Assembly: GCA_022836615.1 (NCBI GenBank)
Contig: MU405223.1
Coordinates: forward strand, 335,443-399,442
Source of the DNA: Annulohypoxylon bovei var. microspora
Lineage: Eukaryota; Ascomycota; Sordariomycetes; Xylariales; Hypoxylaceae
DNA length: 64,000 nt
Direction: 5' to 3'
Shown in pieces: positions 47,301 through 59,494 of this stretch. Position numbers and translations under genes: made by a program. Below the pieces are notes generated by a model that saw only the letters and a program-made list of their open reading frames with translations, was not told the origin of the DNA and searched no databases. Position 1 is the first letter of the stretch; each line of letters begins with the position of its first letter.

Positions 47301-48282
47301 CTCGTCAACTCTTCAGCCACTCTTCAACTTCTACCTCGAGCTAACATCGCGTAGCTAGACCTCTCTAGTTCTCGAGCTTGCTATTCGGCAGCTTCCTCTT
47401 CCTCTTATTCTTTCTCCTCCTTCTTTTCTTCTTCTCTCCCCTGCCTTAGCTTCTTATTCGTATTCTTTGGACTGGCGACTTGGACCACTTAGTTTCTTGC
47501 TAGCAACGGTTTCACCTAACATGCCTAGGCAACGCTCACTTTGACAGCGAGTGCTTGCCTCTGATTCGGACGATTCTCATCACAGCTTGCGTAAACGGAC
47601 CCGGTGCTAAGGGCTGTTCTATCCGGACCAGCTACCTAAGTTTTCTTCTCAATTTTCTTTTCCTTCCTATCCGGTTAGACGGCCTACGGTTCTTGTATGA
47701 AATCTCCCAGATCCATACGTTCGCATATTACCTCCAGATAAGCCAGGCCCTCGTTTACTCCACACTTAGGACGACGTCTACTTTCCGCTTCGGGCATTGC
47801 CTAAACCGGCGTCTAGTGGTAGAATCTGTCTATCGGTTCACATTATCGTCCCGTTCCAAGATCTTTCCCACCTGGTGTTTCCCGAGACTTGGAGCTACTT
47901 TGGGCACCGATCCTCCCAGACGTCCAGGGTTCCTCGACCGCTGCTGTGTCGGCGCATGTCCAGTTGCAACGCCCAAAATACCACGCAACAAACTACCACA
48001 ACTCCTCCCACCCCTAGTTAATCCTTTAGAAAGTACTACCCATGTGTCTGGCACCGATCTTCAAATGAGGCTGGGCTTAAGGATCCAAAAGTTCCATAAG
48101 CCCCGATCGTATCCTATCCCTTCTCTTAGCTGGCCGCCCTCACCAGCTTTCTTATGCAAAGGTTATTCACCACCTCTTCGTTTCCGTATACACCCTTAAC
48201 CTCTTTGTCACCCGGCTCTCCTCTAACCCCTAGCATGCATCCCCACGTCATCGTCTAGTTTCTCTTCGCCTCTACTATCGAG
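44311..48282. other. 4-kb gene-poor region and long leader of the next gene
   Basis: It contains a (GATA)n tract at about 45763-45788 and many TACATACATA and CCTACCTA words from 45300 to 46530. A pyrimidine-rich stretch (about 47380-47450) probably belongs to the leader of the gene starting at 48283. A 214-codon open frame at 47555-48199 lacks an ATG and any domain, and I do not call it. Confidence 0.45.
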
Positions 48283-49844
48283 ATGATGCTCACATCCAAG
48301 CAGCCAGTTCATCACGGGTACCGGCCTGTCCATGACCTACCGACGCCGCCTCGATCCTCGCCCCCCTTGAGTATTCAGGATCCTTTGCAGAAGCCATTTC
48401 TAGCTCTCCCGCAGAAGCAGAGCCCATCTACCAAGCCCATGTCAGCGCCTCATCGTGGCCTGCCTCTCCCGGCAGCCATGACATTAGCTCAACCACCACC
48501 ACCCCCGGCTCCTGGTCCTCCTCACCAACCAGCTCCGGGGCCACCTTTACACTCACAGGGGCCACCAGTCCCTTCACCACATAGTCAGTCGCTTGGTGCA
48601 TTGCCACCACCACCACAACACCAAAGTTCAGAAGAGCCGATGAGGAGCTGGCTGATAGCCAAGGCCGAAGAAGAGAGGAGGAGGCAGGAAGAAGAGAAGA
48701 CACGGCAAGAGACGTTGCGCCTCGAGCAGAGGAGATTAGAATACGATATGCTCCGAACATCTTTGGATCGCGGTATCCCGCCGCCGATGGTGCCTGTTGT
48801 GTTTGCCGGAATGAGCAGCGGAGCGCTTCCGCAGGCGGCCCTCGAATGGGCGCAACAATATCTAATGCCGCAGCAGCAGGCGCATGCACCACAGATCATG
48901 TCATCCCAGGGAGGTTTATCTCCGGAGGCCCGGAGAGAATCTCAACAGTATGGAGGACAGCAGTACGGGATTCCGTCAACGCCTGGATCCGGAGCGGGCA
49001 CACAGGCGAGTTTTGTCCCTTATCCAGGGCCTGGCTCTCCAAGGCCGAGGGCGCACACTTTGAGTATGGGTGGAGCTGTAGGAAGACCGTTGGGAGGCTC
49101 TGCTCTGCCCCGATTAAGTACGGGTGAAGGGCCCGGCGGGCCGTCTGGTATTCCTCATCCGGCACACGTATTGGCGCAGCAACAGGGAGCTTCTCAGCAA
49201 CAAGAGACTCAGTCGCCATCGATATATTTCCACCATTGGCAACCACCGACTACCCAAGGAGGCTCTAATCAGCCGGGAACGCCTTCTGGTTTGTCAAAAT
49301 CCAAAACGAGCAAGTAAAAAAAAGACTTGTCTTGGCTAATGTTGCCTTTCGATAATTAGTGGAATCACCTAAGAAACGAAAAGCGACCGGTCCCCAGCAA
49401 CCAGCGCCTCCACCGACCCAAACGCGGTTTAGATCACCGCCTTTCGGGCAGCACGGAGTATCAACGTTATCAAACCCCCCTCCGGGTCGACGGCGAGGTC
49501 ATTCCCGGCAGAGAAGTGATATTTCATCCTATCGGTCTGCGGGACGTGGTCGAATTGAACCTTATGGTCCTCACCGAGGACTTTCACCTGGCCTCGGGCC
49601 GCCGAGAGAAGCCGGTATGGGCGATCCGTTGCAGCAGCAGCAACCTCGAAGCAGCGCCCACTCGGTTTCGTCGTTATTATCAGATCAGCCTTCACCACGA
49701 TATCCGTCGGAAATGAGAGCACAGCAGGGCGAGAGCGAGCGACGAAATTCGCCGGCGACGTCGGATGAAAGGTCGCGTGGTGGTGGAGCAGCTGGGGTAG
49801 GATCTGCCACGGGTCACCCTGGTCCTGGACGGGAAACTGATTGA
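48283..49844 (+). CDS. Disordered proline/glutamine-rich fungal protein of unknown function
   Basis: Two exons (48283-49288 and 49360-49844) give 496 residues; the donor G|GTTTGT is the one that keeps the frame across the intron, joining TPS to VESPKKRKATG. I do not recognise a named family. From the start: a proline-rich segment (about 15-115; PPPPPAPGPPHQPAPGPP), then a charged coiled coil with EERRRQEEEKTRQETLRLEQ (about 126-155). Next is an ordered-looking block, SLDRGIPPPMVPVVFAG and LPQAALEWAQQYL (about 160-195). A glutamine/glycine/serine-rich stretch contains IYFHHWQPPTT (about 313), then a basic patch SPKKRKATGP that could be a nuclear localisation signal. The tail is Arg/Ser/Pro-rich with several SP sites. 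This composition would suit a nuclear regulator or scaffold, but that is inference. Confidence 0.8.
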
Positions 49845-51223
49845 GATCATACTTTTTTGGTGTTGGATAATGGCGTCCGACCGCGTTTCAGCCTCCGAGG
49901 CGAATTTTAAGGGAGGGGGAATTCATGCTAAATTCTGGAAGCGAGCCAGATCTCACGACGGACAAAATGGGATATTAAATCTTGCTCAGATTATCCTGGA
50001 CGTTCTTAGCACGCGATAATAACAAACAATCGAAGAGGGTGATTTTCCCCCTCAATAAGTACCTAACCATCGAAACCTCGGCTGGACAAAAAGAAAAGCG
50101 ACTACGAATGCGTCACGCCAATTCTCAAAACACAGTCAAGAACGCAGTCTAGGATGAGATGGTTCGGCTACAAACAATCATCTGGAATTCACTGTAACTA
50201 ATAGCTCGCATCACAACTGTATTAAATCATCCATCTGCATACATTGGGGACACAACGACGGTTTAAAAGCATTCTACGGTGTGGAGAATTAGGGTCGGGA
50301 AAAGAGGACCTGGAGTTTCTGGACAACCGGACTTTTTTTACAATTTTTTTTCATTTGGGAAATTCGCATTTGAGCCTGTACATTACAATAGATACCATTG
50401 TGAAAAAAGGGGGTAGGCGTCTTTTAAAGTTGGAGACAAGACTAGGAGTTTAGTCGGGCGGTGTATAATATAGCAGGTAGGTAACCATAGCCATAGTTGA
50501 GTTCAGAAAGATGACAATGATCAATGATCAATGATCTATGATCTATATGATCTATCCGATTACGAACTGGAACTTCACCCACCGCCTTCCCTCGAAAACG
50601 AGCGTCCCTATGAGAAGTTGAGCTTTTTCGTATGTAGAAACATGGCTTGTTGAGAGCCTCATGCAGAGACACCAGGGGCGGATAGTTTCTCGCGTATCCT
50701 AATAGATTGGCTCGCCTCTTCTTCCGACGCCCAGGACGTTCGTATTGTTATTTGTACATCTATGATATATTACTACGGCGACGTCATTGGCTGGCCAGAC
50801 TTGACAATTATCGGAGATTTAATGATTTGTCCAGAGGTCTTGTTTGGGTAACACAGAAAAGGGCTGGAGAAAGCTGGACTTATTAAGCACGACAGCGCGC
50901 AGACCGTCGGGAAGATTGGTCGGTTACTTAATATAGGTTCTTCAGTACTGTCGCACAGCAGAGACGTGAGAGGGCTGTACGGAATAAGGTGATTATTCGC
51001 TAAGAGTTGCACATTCAACGATTATCGCACATCAAAGAAAGAAGCAGTCGTCAACTGATTCATGGCCAAGAGAATGGCTTTCTCATCCGAGCAGTGGCGG
51101 CGACACGACCGCCAGCCACATGTATCACCTACGCCTAGATACGTAGCAATGTCCGGGCTCGCATCAATGTGTACGCACGATACCTGATCGTGTCTAGGTA
51201 CGTATGCACATGCCTACATATTG

Positions 51224-51248
51224 CTTACTTACTTACTTACTTACTTAC
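51224..51248 (+). repeat. (TTAC)n microsatellite
   Basis: Six tandem TTAC units. Confidence 0.85.
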
Positions 51249-52467
51249 GTCCGACTTCCGGCCGGGGACAAGAGGATACGATACGCGAGAAATGGTAACC
51301 AAAGTAACCAAAGTAATCAAAGTAGGGGTCTCGAGAGCAAGGCAGTTCGAAAAGATGCAAAATACCCGCGCGCCAGACGGCTAAGTAGTTCCGATCAGAT
51401 CGTGATTCGCGCCCACACGCGCCCCAACCGCTTATTCCATCAAGCGATGCAACGACATCCGACCTATATTGCGCCATGTAACCACCTCTCATCGCTCCTC
51501 CCCCACGGGGATGAGGAGTTGGTGTGCCCTTTTTTTTAGGGAGGGGTGGCAGATCCGAGGTTGCTTTCCTTTTTTCTCACCTCATCAATCTCATATCATA
51601 ATCCCAAAACGGTCATGCAACGGCCGACGACGCACGTAAGGTCATAGACGTTTCCGAGAATAGAATAAACATACTGACATCGGTTCTAGGTGTTTATTCT
51701 CGCCGTATGCTACTTACTAGTGTGTCTATGTCTGCGTCGCGATCTATTTGCTATTATTAGCATGTAGGACCGGACAGCACTAGGTACCTAGTAGTAGGTA
51801 GAAGATGTCGCGTGGACAGAATAGCCCCTATGTCGTAGTTGCGATTGTCAACTCTACGTTCGTCTAGACTATGAGATGAGAACTCTAGTCTACAAGCTTG
51901 AAATACGACCGAACTAAAGCCAAGACGGCAATTGTGTTGGGGCAATATCTATTATCATCCGCCGATTCGTAAGCTAACTGTTCTCGAAGGCTTGCGCTTA
52001 TATCAGCACCATCTCAACGCCATTCTCTCCGCCACCCAGCATCCATGACCTGATATCGACGGCACTTGAGGACAAGCTTCATTAACCGTGCAGCTTTGCT
52101 TTCTTTCGCTTCCTTCGTAGATACTATCAGCCCTTTAACCTTTCCGAGGTTAGGGGTGGATGCTTCAGTCGAAGAACGAAGGGCACAGCATTCACAGTGC
52201 CGAGGTAATCCTCTATGCACATCCGCATCGAGATATGGATGTATGTAAGACGTATCCCTCCCCTCGAGGGAAGGATTCTTGAGCTAATCGCCGGAACTCC
52301 TGCTATGTACCCCATCAGTGCTACCTACGATACCTACCTAGGTGCCTACCTACCTAGCTTAATCTATACCGCGGAGATATCGATATGAGACGATTCCAGG
52401 AGGAACCGACGCGACTCTATCAACTATTCCAAATCATGCGACAAGGCCTCCTCGATGATCTGCGCGG

Positions 52468-52484
52468 TGTTTGTTTGTTTGTTT
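52468..52484 (+). repeat. (TTTG)n microsatellite
   Basis: Four tandem units of TTTG. Confidence 0.75.
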
Positions 52485-53473
52485 ACTTTACCTACATGCA
52501 TCCGCCGCCAGCGCCTCTTCCCAGTATATAGCCGCTACAAGTTGCATATCAATTGCACGATGCATGATGACTCGCAGTAGCGGCTCGCATCTTAGCCTTA
52601 AACCATGACGACACGGGGCACAAATGCGCTCAGGAGAATGCATAGGTACTCGCAGAACAGGGCTCTTTTCGGGAGCTTGGTGTGATTCCTTCGGGCCAGA
52701 ATCAGCCATTTTCCCTTGCGAGCATGATCACCCTCTTCGCAATTCTTTCTTTATTTAGATTCCCGTTTTTTTCACACGGGAAATGTGACCGGTGTCATTT
52801 GCCGTCTCGTCGCGAGAGGCGGAAACCTCACCCTCGAGATCTCGGGAGAGGCTTACGGTATCTAGATGGGTGTGCCCCGGCACAAGAGAAAGGTAGTATT
52901 CTTAGTATTCTTTCGCTTCTTCTTCTATTTCTACTTCTTTCGATGACGACGACGCGCAATATGTCCCGCGCGGTAGGTAACGTAGTGGAGGGACCCAAGC
53001 CCAGCCGGCTCCAGGAACCATAACTCTCACCGAAGGGTAACCAAGATTTCGAGAATATGTCCGTGTCGTCTGCCTGGCTATTTCCCGGCTGCGTCTAGTC
53101 CTGCATGTATATGTATATGTAGGTATGTATGTAGGTAGGTAACAATAGCGCCTGGCGCCTCCTCTTCCGCTGTTACTGTTACCCAAGCCGCTCGCTAGAA
53201 CATCCCATCTGCATTGGAGATGGTTGGTCGACCCTCTCCTGGCGCCGGACTGGAAGCGACGCGACCACAACAGGCGGCCCGGGACCACCACTACCACCAG
53301 CAACCGTCTCCTTGTTTTCCTTCCAACAAAAACCCACGCAGCAGAGCAGAGCAGAGAAACATCCCAAAACGGACCTGCGCTGCGACGCTGTGGCGGCATG
53401 AGACGCTGACTGCATGCGCGTGCCCCGGTACCTACATACATTAGGTCCCTTAGGTGCAATACCCTACTGCATG

Positions 53474-53498
53474 GTAGGCAGTAGGCAGTAGGCAGTAG
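53474..53498 (+). repeat. 7-bp GTAGGCA tandem repeat
   Basis: Three tandem copies followed by a partial fourth. Confidence 0.7.
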
Positions 53499-55263
53499 AC
53501 ATTCATTAGTCTACACGGTATACCAGGGAGTTCAGGCTTGCCGCTCATTCGACGGAGACGCTTCTGCGGCAGAAAACGGACCAGCCAATGCCGGGCGCAG
53601 CAGCGCCTCGCAGGCACAGGAGAAAAGCTTGGCTCGTCTCTTTCCAAGGTTGTCTTCTGCGTGCGCTTCTCAATAAGAAACAATCTGTTTGAAACAACAA
53701 CCTACATACAACCCACACAGGGCAGGAAATGCAACGGCACCTAAGGTAGCAGAGCTACAACCTACATGGCATTGGGCGCCGCGGAACGCCTGTTCGGCCG
53801 TTACCGATCCGAACTTGGATGCTGGCGAACGCCCCGGTGGCTGATCTGATATTGATCATCGGCAGTGTGATGGGTGAGTGACACGCGGACTTCTATCTCA
53901 ATACTATGTACCTAGGTAGGTAGGTATGTAGGTAGGTATGTACAGAGTTCGGAAACAATCCCTAGCAGATGTGCTTCCTCTGCCTTGCGCCCTACCTGCC
54001 TATCAGCTTCCTAGTTAGGCAGGGAGAGGCTCAGCGAACGTTTCTCTCTCTCCTTCTTTCTCTCCTACCTGCCGCGAAACACGTGGTCGCAACGAGGGAA
54101 AAAGAAAAAAACATGGCAGCGGTCATAAAACGCACGCGAAATTACCACAGGAGTAGGGTCCTTCATCCGAATGCGACGAAAGCCCTCTCGTCTCATTCTT
54201 CGAATTTTCCTCCTAGGTACCTACCCACATTACTACGACTCCCGAGAATGGGAGGAGATGGTGGAGGAGGGGGAGGAGGAGTGAGGATCCGACGGGGGCC
54301 CACCTGCCTATGTATATGGCTCGGGAAACGAAAGCCCTGCCGCGCTCACTCAGCTGAGGTATTCCTTCCTGCCCGATTCGGGACATGGCGTTTCCGAATC
54401 GGGCGCTCGCTGGGCAGGCAGGACGAGGGACGCCAGGCAGGGCAGCCACATGTCGTCCCCGGCGCATGACGACCTAGCGATGCGGTACTGGACGCTTTGG
54501 GAATGCGCGTACCTATGTAGGTCTAAAAGCGTGCGGCGGCGGTGGGTACGCACGAGAAATCCTGTCGCCATATAGCAGGTGCTTAGCTCGCTGTACATAA
54601 GACTCGGGAGACGTTAGCCGGATCCTTCTGCTGTGGCAATCGTCATGAACGGTAAACCCAACCTAACCCAGTTTTGAACGACGAGGGGTCGATAGTTTCG
54701 TTGTTTGTTTTAGATGTCTCGTTGGACTGTCGTTAACATTCCTACTAATCTAGGTAGGTAGTGTGCTCGATTCTACATCGCCCTCTTTCGTCTAGTCCTA
54801 CGATCTTAATGTTGCTTTCTCTCCTGCTTAATCGGGTCGCTCGTGTTTTCTTCCAATAGTGGTTAAGGTTTGGTGCGGCTGTGATGATCGCCCGGCAGTG
54901 AGCTACGAGATGTATATAGCTTCGGTCTAAGCCTTATTATTTTTCATTACGCCCGTTGGTGCTTGAATCACTAGCACAATTAGAGGTCTCGTATACCTGG
55001 TACCTAAGGTATGCATTACTATTGGATGGTATCATACGAGAGGAATACACATGACGGGAAGAGCACGCGGGCTATAAATTCCTGCTACTAACGTGGGACT
55101 TTTGTTTCGTGTTATCGAACTAGGTATCTGTAAGAACTTACGGGAAAGTACATGAACTTTTGCGCCCCGAGTTTTTCCACATCGTAGTCATCCCAAATTG
55201 TACAACACCAAAGCTAAGTAAACATTCCTTGGTGATGGCGCGGGCATGTTTTCAGGGGTACGT

Positions 55264-57115
55264 CTAGTCTCGAATGATGTGCTCTCCTGGAGGCACGCCC
55301 GCCTTCCACCTATACGTCGAAGCAATATGCTCGTCGAGAGGACCCGTCTGCCCCGGCTTCTGGTAGAAATTCTCCCTGTAGGTCCCTCCGGGTACGGCAT
55401 AGTCGTCCCAGAACAAGCCTCGGCGGCGGAGCTCAGGAATCAGGAGCTCGCTGATGTCCTTGAAAGACTGCGGGAAGAGCGCGTAGGCCTAAAATCCATG
55501 TAAGAAGGCGGATCTGGTTGGGAACAATACGAGTTTAGTGTAATAGGTAGGTACTTACGAAGTTGAACCCGTCGACGTCGGCCTCGGCGACCCAGGCTTC
55601 GAGTCCATCAGCCACCTGCGAGGGAGTCCCCACGAATATTGGCCCGTTGCCGCCGATGGCGACGTGCTCCGCGACTGTCTGCCTCGTCCACTTCGAGGTT
55701 CCCGGCGCGAATCTGGCATAGCCCTCGACGGTCGATCTGCAGCACCCGAGGTTAACGCAAGGAGGAATAGGGGGGCAGGGGCGCGCATTAACACGCTTAC
55801 CGCACAGCGTTGCTCTCGACCTGTCTCAGCTCCTCCTCTTCCCCATACTTGCTGAGATCGATGCCGGTCCAGCCGCCAAACAGAGCCAGGGCACCCTCGT
55901 GCGAGGCGTACTTCCGATAGTCCGCCAGCTTCGCGCGGGCCTCGTCCTCGGTGCGCCCGAGGATCGCCGTCACGAGCGCCAGGACCTTGATGTTCTTCGG
56001 GTCGCGGCCGAACCGGGTCTTCGCGAGCTCGCGGACCTCCGCGACGCTCCCGGCGCACACGTCCGGCGCGTGGGCCGAGACGAAGATGGCCTCGGCGTTC
56101 TGGGCGGCGAACCGCTTGCCGGCGCGCGACGTGCCCGCCTGCAGGATCAGCGGCGTCCGCTGCGGGCTGGGCTGGCAGAGGTGCGGCCCGGGCACGGCGA
56201 AGAACTTCCCGCGGTGGTCGATCGGCCGCACCAGGTCCGGCTGCGTGTACACGCCCGACGCGCGGTCCAGCTTCACCGCGTCGTCCCGCCACGACGACTC
56301 GAGCAGCTTGTAGATGACCTGGACGTACTCCTCGGCCTGCGCGTAGCGGTCGTCGTGCTGTCATTGGGTCTGCTTAGCACCGTGCTCCTGTCAGTGGTGG
56401 TTTGTGGTTCTTACTTTTGGCTGCTCGGTGAAGCCCAGGTTCTTGGCGGCGGAGTCGAGGTAGCTCGTGACTATCTAAACACACGCTTTTAGCTTGACGT
56501 CTGGATGGATGGTGCCGCGGACCTTCGTAACTGACATTCCAGCCCAATCTACGCGTGATTAGCAGAAACTCGTCCGGATTGAAGGCGTGGAACACACCGT
56601 CCTTTGCTCAGGTGGTCTATCGTGGATAACCGTCTTGCGAAGTGGTACGGCTGCTCGTAGGTGGTTGAAGCCGTGACGCCAAAGCCGATACTTTTTGTTG
56701 CCGCCGCCATGGCAGCGATGATAGAGAAAGGCTCGTTGACGGGCCATTGGGCCCCTGAGATCTTGGCTGGGTCTAGCGAGTTGCTATACACGTCGTAGCC
56801 CCCTGTCTTTGCAGTCAGTGACTATGTCTAGTTGATATTAGTGACTGGTCATTTCAAACCAAGGACGTCAGCGATGAAGATGCCGTGGAACTTGGCGTCT
56901 TCTAATAACTTCGCAAGCTCGACCCAATGCGATATTTCGTTGAAACGCCACGACTCGTCGTCGGGGTGCCTCCATAGACCAGGGCTCTGATGCCCACTGC
57001 CTAATAAACGGTATAAGTCGGCGCGCTTCGTTCTTGGGGTACATAATTTGGACTTACACATCATCACGAAGGCATTGAGCACCAGGCTCTTCTTGGGCTT
57101 TGCATCGCTACTCAT
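55264..57115 (-). CDS. Bacterial-luciferase-like FMN monooxygenase, NtaA/SnaA/DszA type (copy 1)
   Basis: Flavin-dependent monooxygenase of the nitrilotriacetate monooxygenase component A family; such enzymes use FMNH2 delivered by a separate reductase. Eight exons in reading order: 57115-57058, 57000-56860, 56802-56598, 56548-56532, 56470-56415, 56357-55801, 55736-55559, 55488-55264. They keep one frame and give 478 residues, the usual length. Family words in order: KSLVLNAFVMM, SPGLWRHPDDESW, FIADVLGGYDVY, AQWPVNEPFSIIAAMAAAT, YHFARRLSTIDHLSKGRLGWNVITSYLDSA (split by three introns), HDDRYAQAEEYV, KFFAVPGPHL, PLILQAGTSRAGKRFAA, GWTGIDLSKY, GTPSQVADGLEAWV, DGFNFAYALFP and ELLIPELRRRGLF. Exon 4 is only 17 bases. 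Leu replaces the usual Phe in GRFGWN. Substrate unknown; it forms a set with the neighbouring copy and a Baeyer-Villiger-type gene. Confidence 0.9.
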
Positions 57116-57861
57116 CGTGTCTGTTCCTATCTAATCTTTGTTCAACACACAACACGCAGGAGTTGATTTACTGACTAAGATGTCTGCCACATTTACTGGG
57201 GGAGCGGATGATATACCCCCTTGACTATACCGAAGCTAAACGTCTACCCTAGGTTGTCGACATCATCGCCTCCGAATGCCGGCGACCTTTGCCCACTAGC
57301 CGGCACTACGCGATATTGCGTCGGTAGCATGTGCGCGTTCCGACTGCTTAGTTGTGATCACGTAACGCGACGACCTCGATCACGCAATACAGCTCGCGCG
57401 GGGTTACTGGTAGATTTTGTTACACTGCGATGTTCGTCGTGCTCCGGTGGAAGGAGGACGTGTTAGGGCAATAGACGCGGGGAAATAGTAGACAATAGCC
57501 TTCGAGAATTGAAAGTCGTTGTCTGGTTAGATGCTAGGTGGGTTGGGGTTACTTTAGAGAAATCAGCCCCTATTATCATACAAGTCTTCTCATATGAGGT
57601 CAATTGGAATAACTACCTAGGTAGGTAGCTACGTAGATAGTTATATGACAATAGTAATGTCTTCACATTTATTAGAAAAGCTTTATATATTTTACCATTT
57701 AAAACGGATGTTATACAAAAAGTTGGCTGATTATACTTATTCGCGAAGCTGAATAGCTAGATGCCGATAGCACGGCGATTATTCTAAACCTCTTTGAATA
57801 ATCGCGGAAGAGAAATCCATACCTATATAATAACTGTCTTCAGGCTTTCCCTGTAAGATAC
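57116..57861. other. Spacer between the two FMN monooxygenase genes
   Basis: Promoter of copy 1 and 3' end of copy 2. It includes a GGGGGA ... TACCCCC inverted pair near 57198-57222 and an AACTACCTAGGTAGGTAG patch near 57608-57630. No gene is supported. Confidence 0.5.
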
Positions 57862-59494
57862 TCATTTGTCTCCATCTTTAGCAGGCTCTTCAACATATGG
57901 CGGATCCTCCTGGTATCGGTCATACTTATACGTAGACCCAACATGGTCATCCCTCAGCCCATGTTGCCCCTTTCCATATATCCTCTCGCGCGCGGTCAAC
58001 TTCTCCCCTTCCAACGGCGGATCGGGATACAGTCCACGACGCCTCAGTTCCGGGATCAGCAGCTCAACCACCTCCTCGAACGTCCCCGGGGTCGTGACAT
58101 AACCAATGTTAAACCCGTCCAGGTCGCCCTCCCGCACCCAGCGCTCCATGTCGTCGGCGACGGTCTGCGGGCTCCCGACCGCGACGTGCCCCAGCCCGCC
58201 GATCGACGCCTTCTCGGCGATGACGCGGGGCGTCCACCTCGGGATGTCCTCGCTCGTCGTGGTGAAGGCGTCGAGGATGCTGCGCACCTTGTTCGCCTCC
58301 AGCGAGTCCGCCGCCGACACCTCCTGGTCCAGCGGGATCTTCGAAAGGTCGATGCCGGTCCACCCGCTGACGAGCACGAGGCCCCCGACCACCGACGTGT
58401 ACCTCTGCAGCTCGGCGTACTTCTCGCGCGCCTCCGCGTCCGTGCGCCTGACGACCGGCGTGTACGTCGCGAAGAACTTGAGCGACCGCGGGTCCCGGCC
58501 CCTGGCCGCGGCCAGCGCCCGGATCTTGGCGACCTTCGGCCGCAGGACGCTGGGCGAGTGCGAGGACACGAAGATGGCTTCCGCGTGCGTCGCGGCGAAT
58601 TCGGAGCCTGCTGATGAGGTCCCGGCTTGGAAGAGGAACGGGGTACGCTGGGGAGACGGGTCGACGATGTGGCGCGTATCCAGCGAGAAGTACTTCCCCT
58701 TGTGGTTGATGTTGCGGATCTTGTCTGGATCCGCGTAGCTGTCGTTTTCCGGGTCAGGTGATATCGCATCGTCTGCCCATGATCCTTCCCAGAGCCTATA
58801 AATACTTCTTTAAGTCTCACTAAGTTACGAAATGATGGGTTGTGATAACTTACTTGTATAGCACCCTTAAATACTCGTCGGCTTGGAGGTACCGCTCATC
58901 ATGCTCGATAGGATTCTCAAGACCAATGGCTTTGAAGGCCGCCTTTTTCCAGGACGTGACAATGTTCCAGCCAAAACGACCTCCCGTAAAATGATCGAGA
59001 GTAGAAAATCGTTTAGCCAGCAGAAAGGGGGGCTCAAAGGAAGTTGATGCGGTAATGGCGAAAGACAGATTCTTCGTCACTGCTGCCATTGCCGCGATCG
59101 GCTATTATGCAGTGATCAGATTTCAGTTACATTTAACAGAACGAGAATTTTACTCAACCTACAATTGTGGGATCAGTCACAGGCCATTGCGCGGCTCGTC
59201 TGATGCAGTTATCAAGGCTCCCCTCGTAGGTGTCGTAGCCTCCGTACGTATCTGCGAGAAACAATGCATTGAAGCCGCCCCTATCTAGTAGTTTTGCTAG
59301 TTCTATCCAATATTCAAGATTGCGCTTTGTAGCCGATTTATCGACGGGATTCTGATGTGTTGTTAACGAGATATCTTAGATATTGTAGTAAGGGGCTAGA
59401 CGCTCACCTTCCATTGGCCAGGTGAGAGGTGACCAATGGTTGACATATCAAATGCATTCAGGAAGATCTGTTTCTTTTCGTCCGAGGAAGCCAT
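57862..59494 (-). CDS. Bacterial-luciferase-like FMN monooxygenase, NtaA/SnaA/DszA type (copy 2)
   Basis: Second member of the same family, 485 residues from four exons in reading order: 59494-59408, 59351-59163, 59101-58854, 58795-57862. Conserved words: QIFLNAFDMSTIGHLSPGQW, ALFLADTYGGYDTY, PIAAMAAVTKNLSFAIT, KRFSTLDHFTGGRFGWNIVTS, HDERYLQADEYL, GKYFSLDTRHIVDPSPQRTP, LFQAGTSSAGSEFAATHAEA, SGWTGIDLSK, GSPQTVADDMERWVREGDLDG and ELLIPELRRRGLYPDPP. It needs reduced FMN from a separate reductase, and none is encoded in the window. None of its three intron positions matches those of copy 1. It is head-to-head with the FAD monooxygenase gene across 470 bp, so the two may share control. Exon 4 is GC-rich while the 5' exons are not. 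Confidence 0.92.

Larger units (their letters stand above)
49845..55263. other. 5.4-kb gene-poor region
   Basis: It contains simple repeats: a GATCAATGATC cluster (about 50518-50557), (TTAC)n, (TTTG)n, a 7-bp GTAGGCA tandem and several CCTAGGTAGG clusters (about 52325-52360, 53115-53145, 53908-53942). Small frames occur on both strands with no domain or coding bias. I see no transposon ends. Confidence 0.45.

Noticed and set aside
47800..47870. tRNA-like TCTAGTGGTAGAAT word
   Set aside because: It resembles a tRNA A box, but no matching acceptor stem, anticodon arm or TTCGA-type loop follows.
47555..48199. 214-codon plus-strand frame upstream of the disordered protein gene
   Set aside because: No ATG start and no domain; it falls in the pyrimidine-rich leader region.
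57943..58614. 223-codon plus-strand frame opposite FMN monooxygenase copy 2
   Set aside because: Low-complexity Arg/Asp/Val composition and exact overlap with a conserved gene on the other strand.
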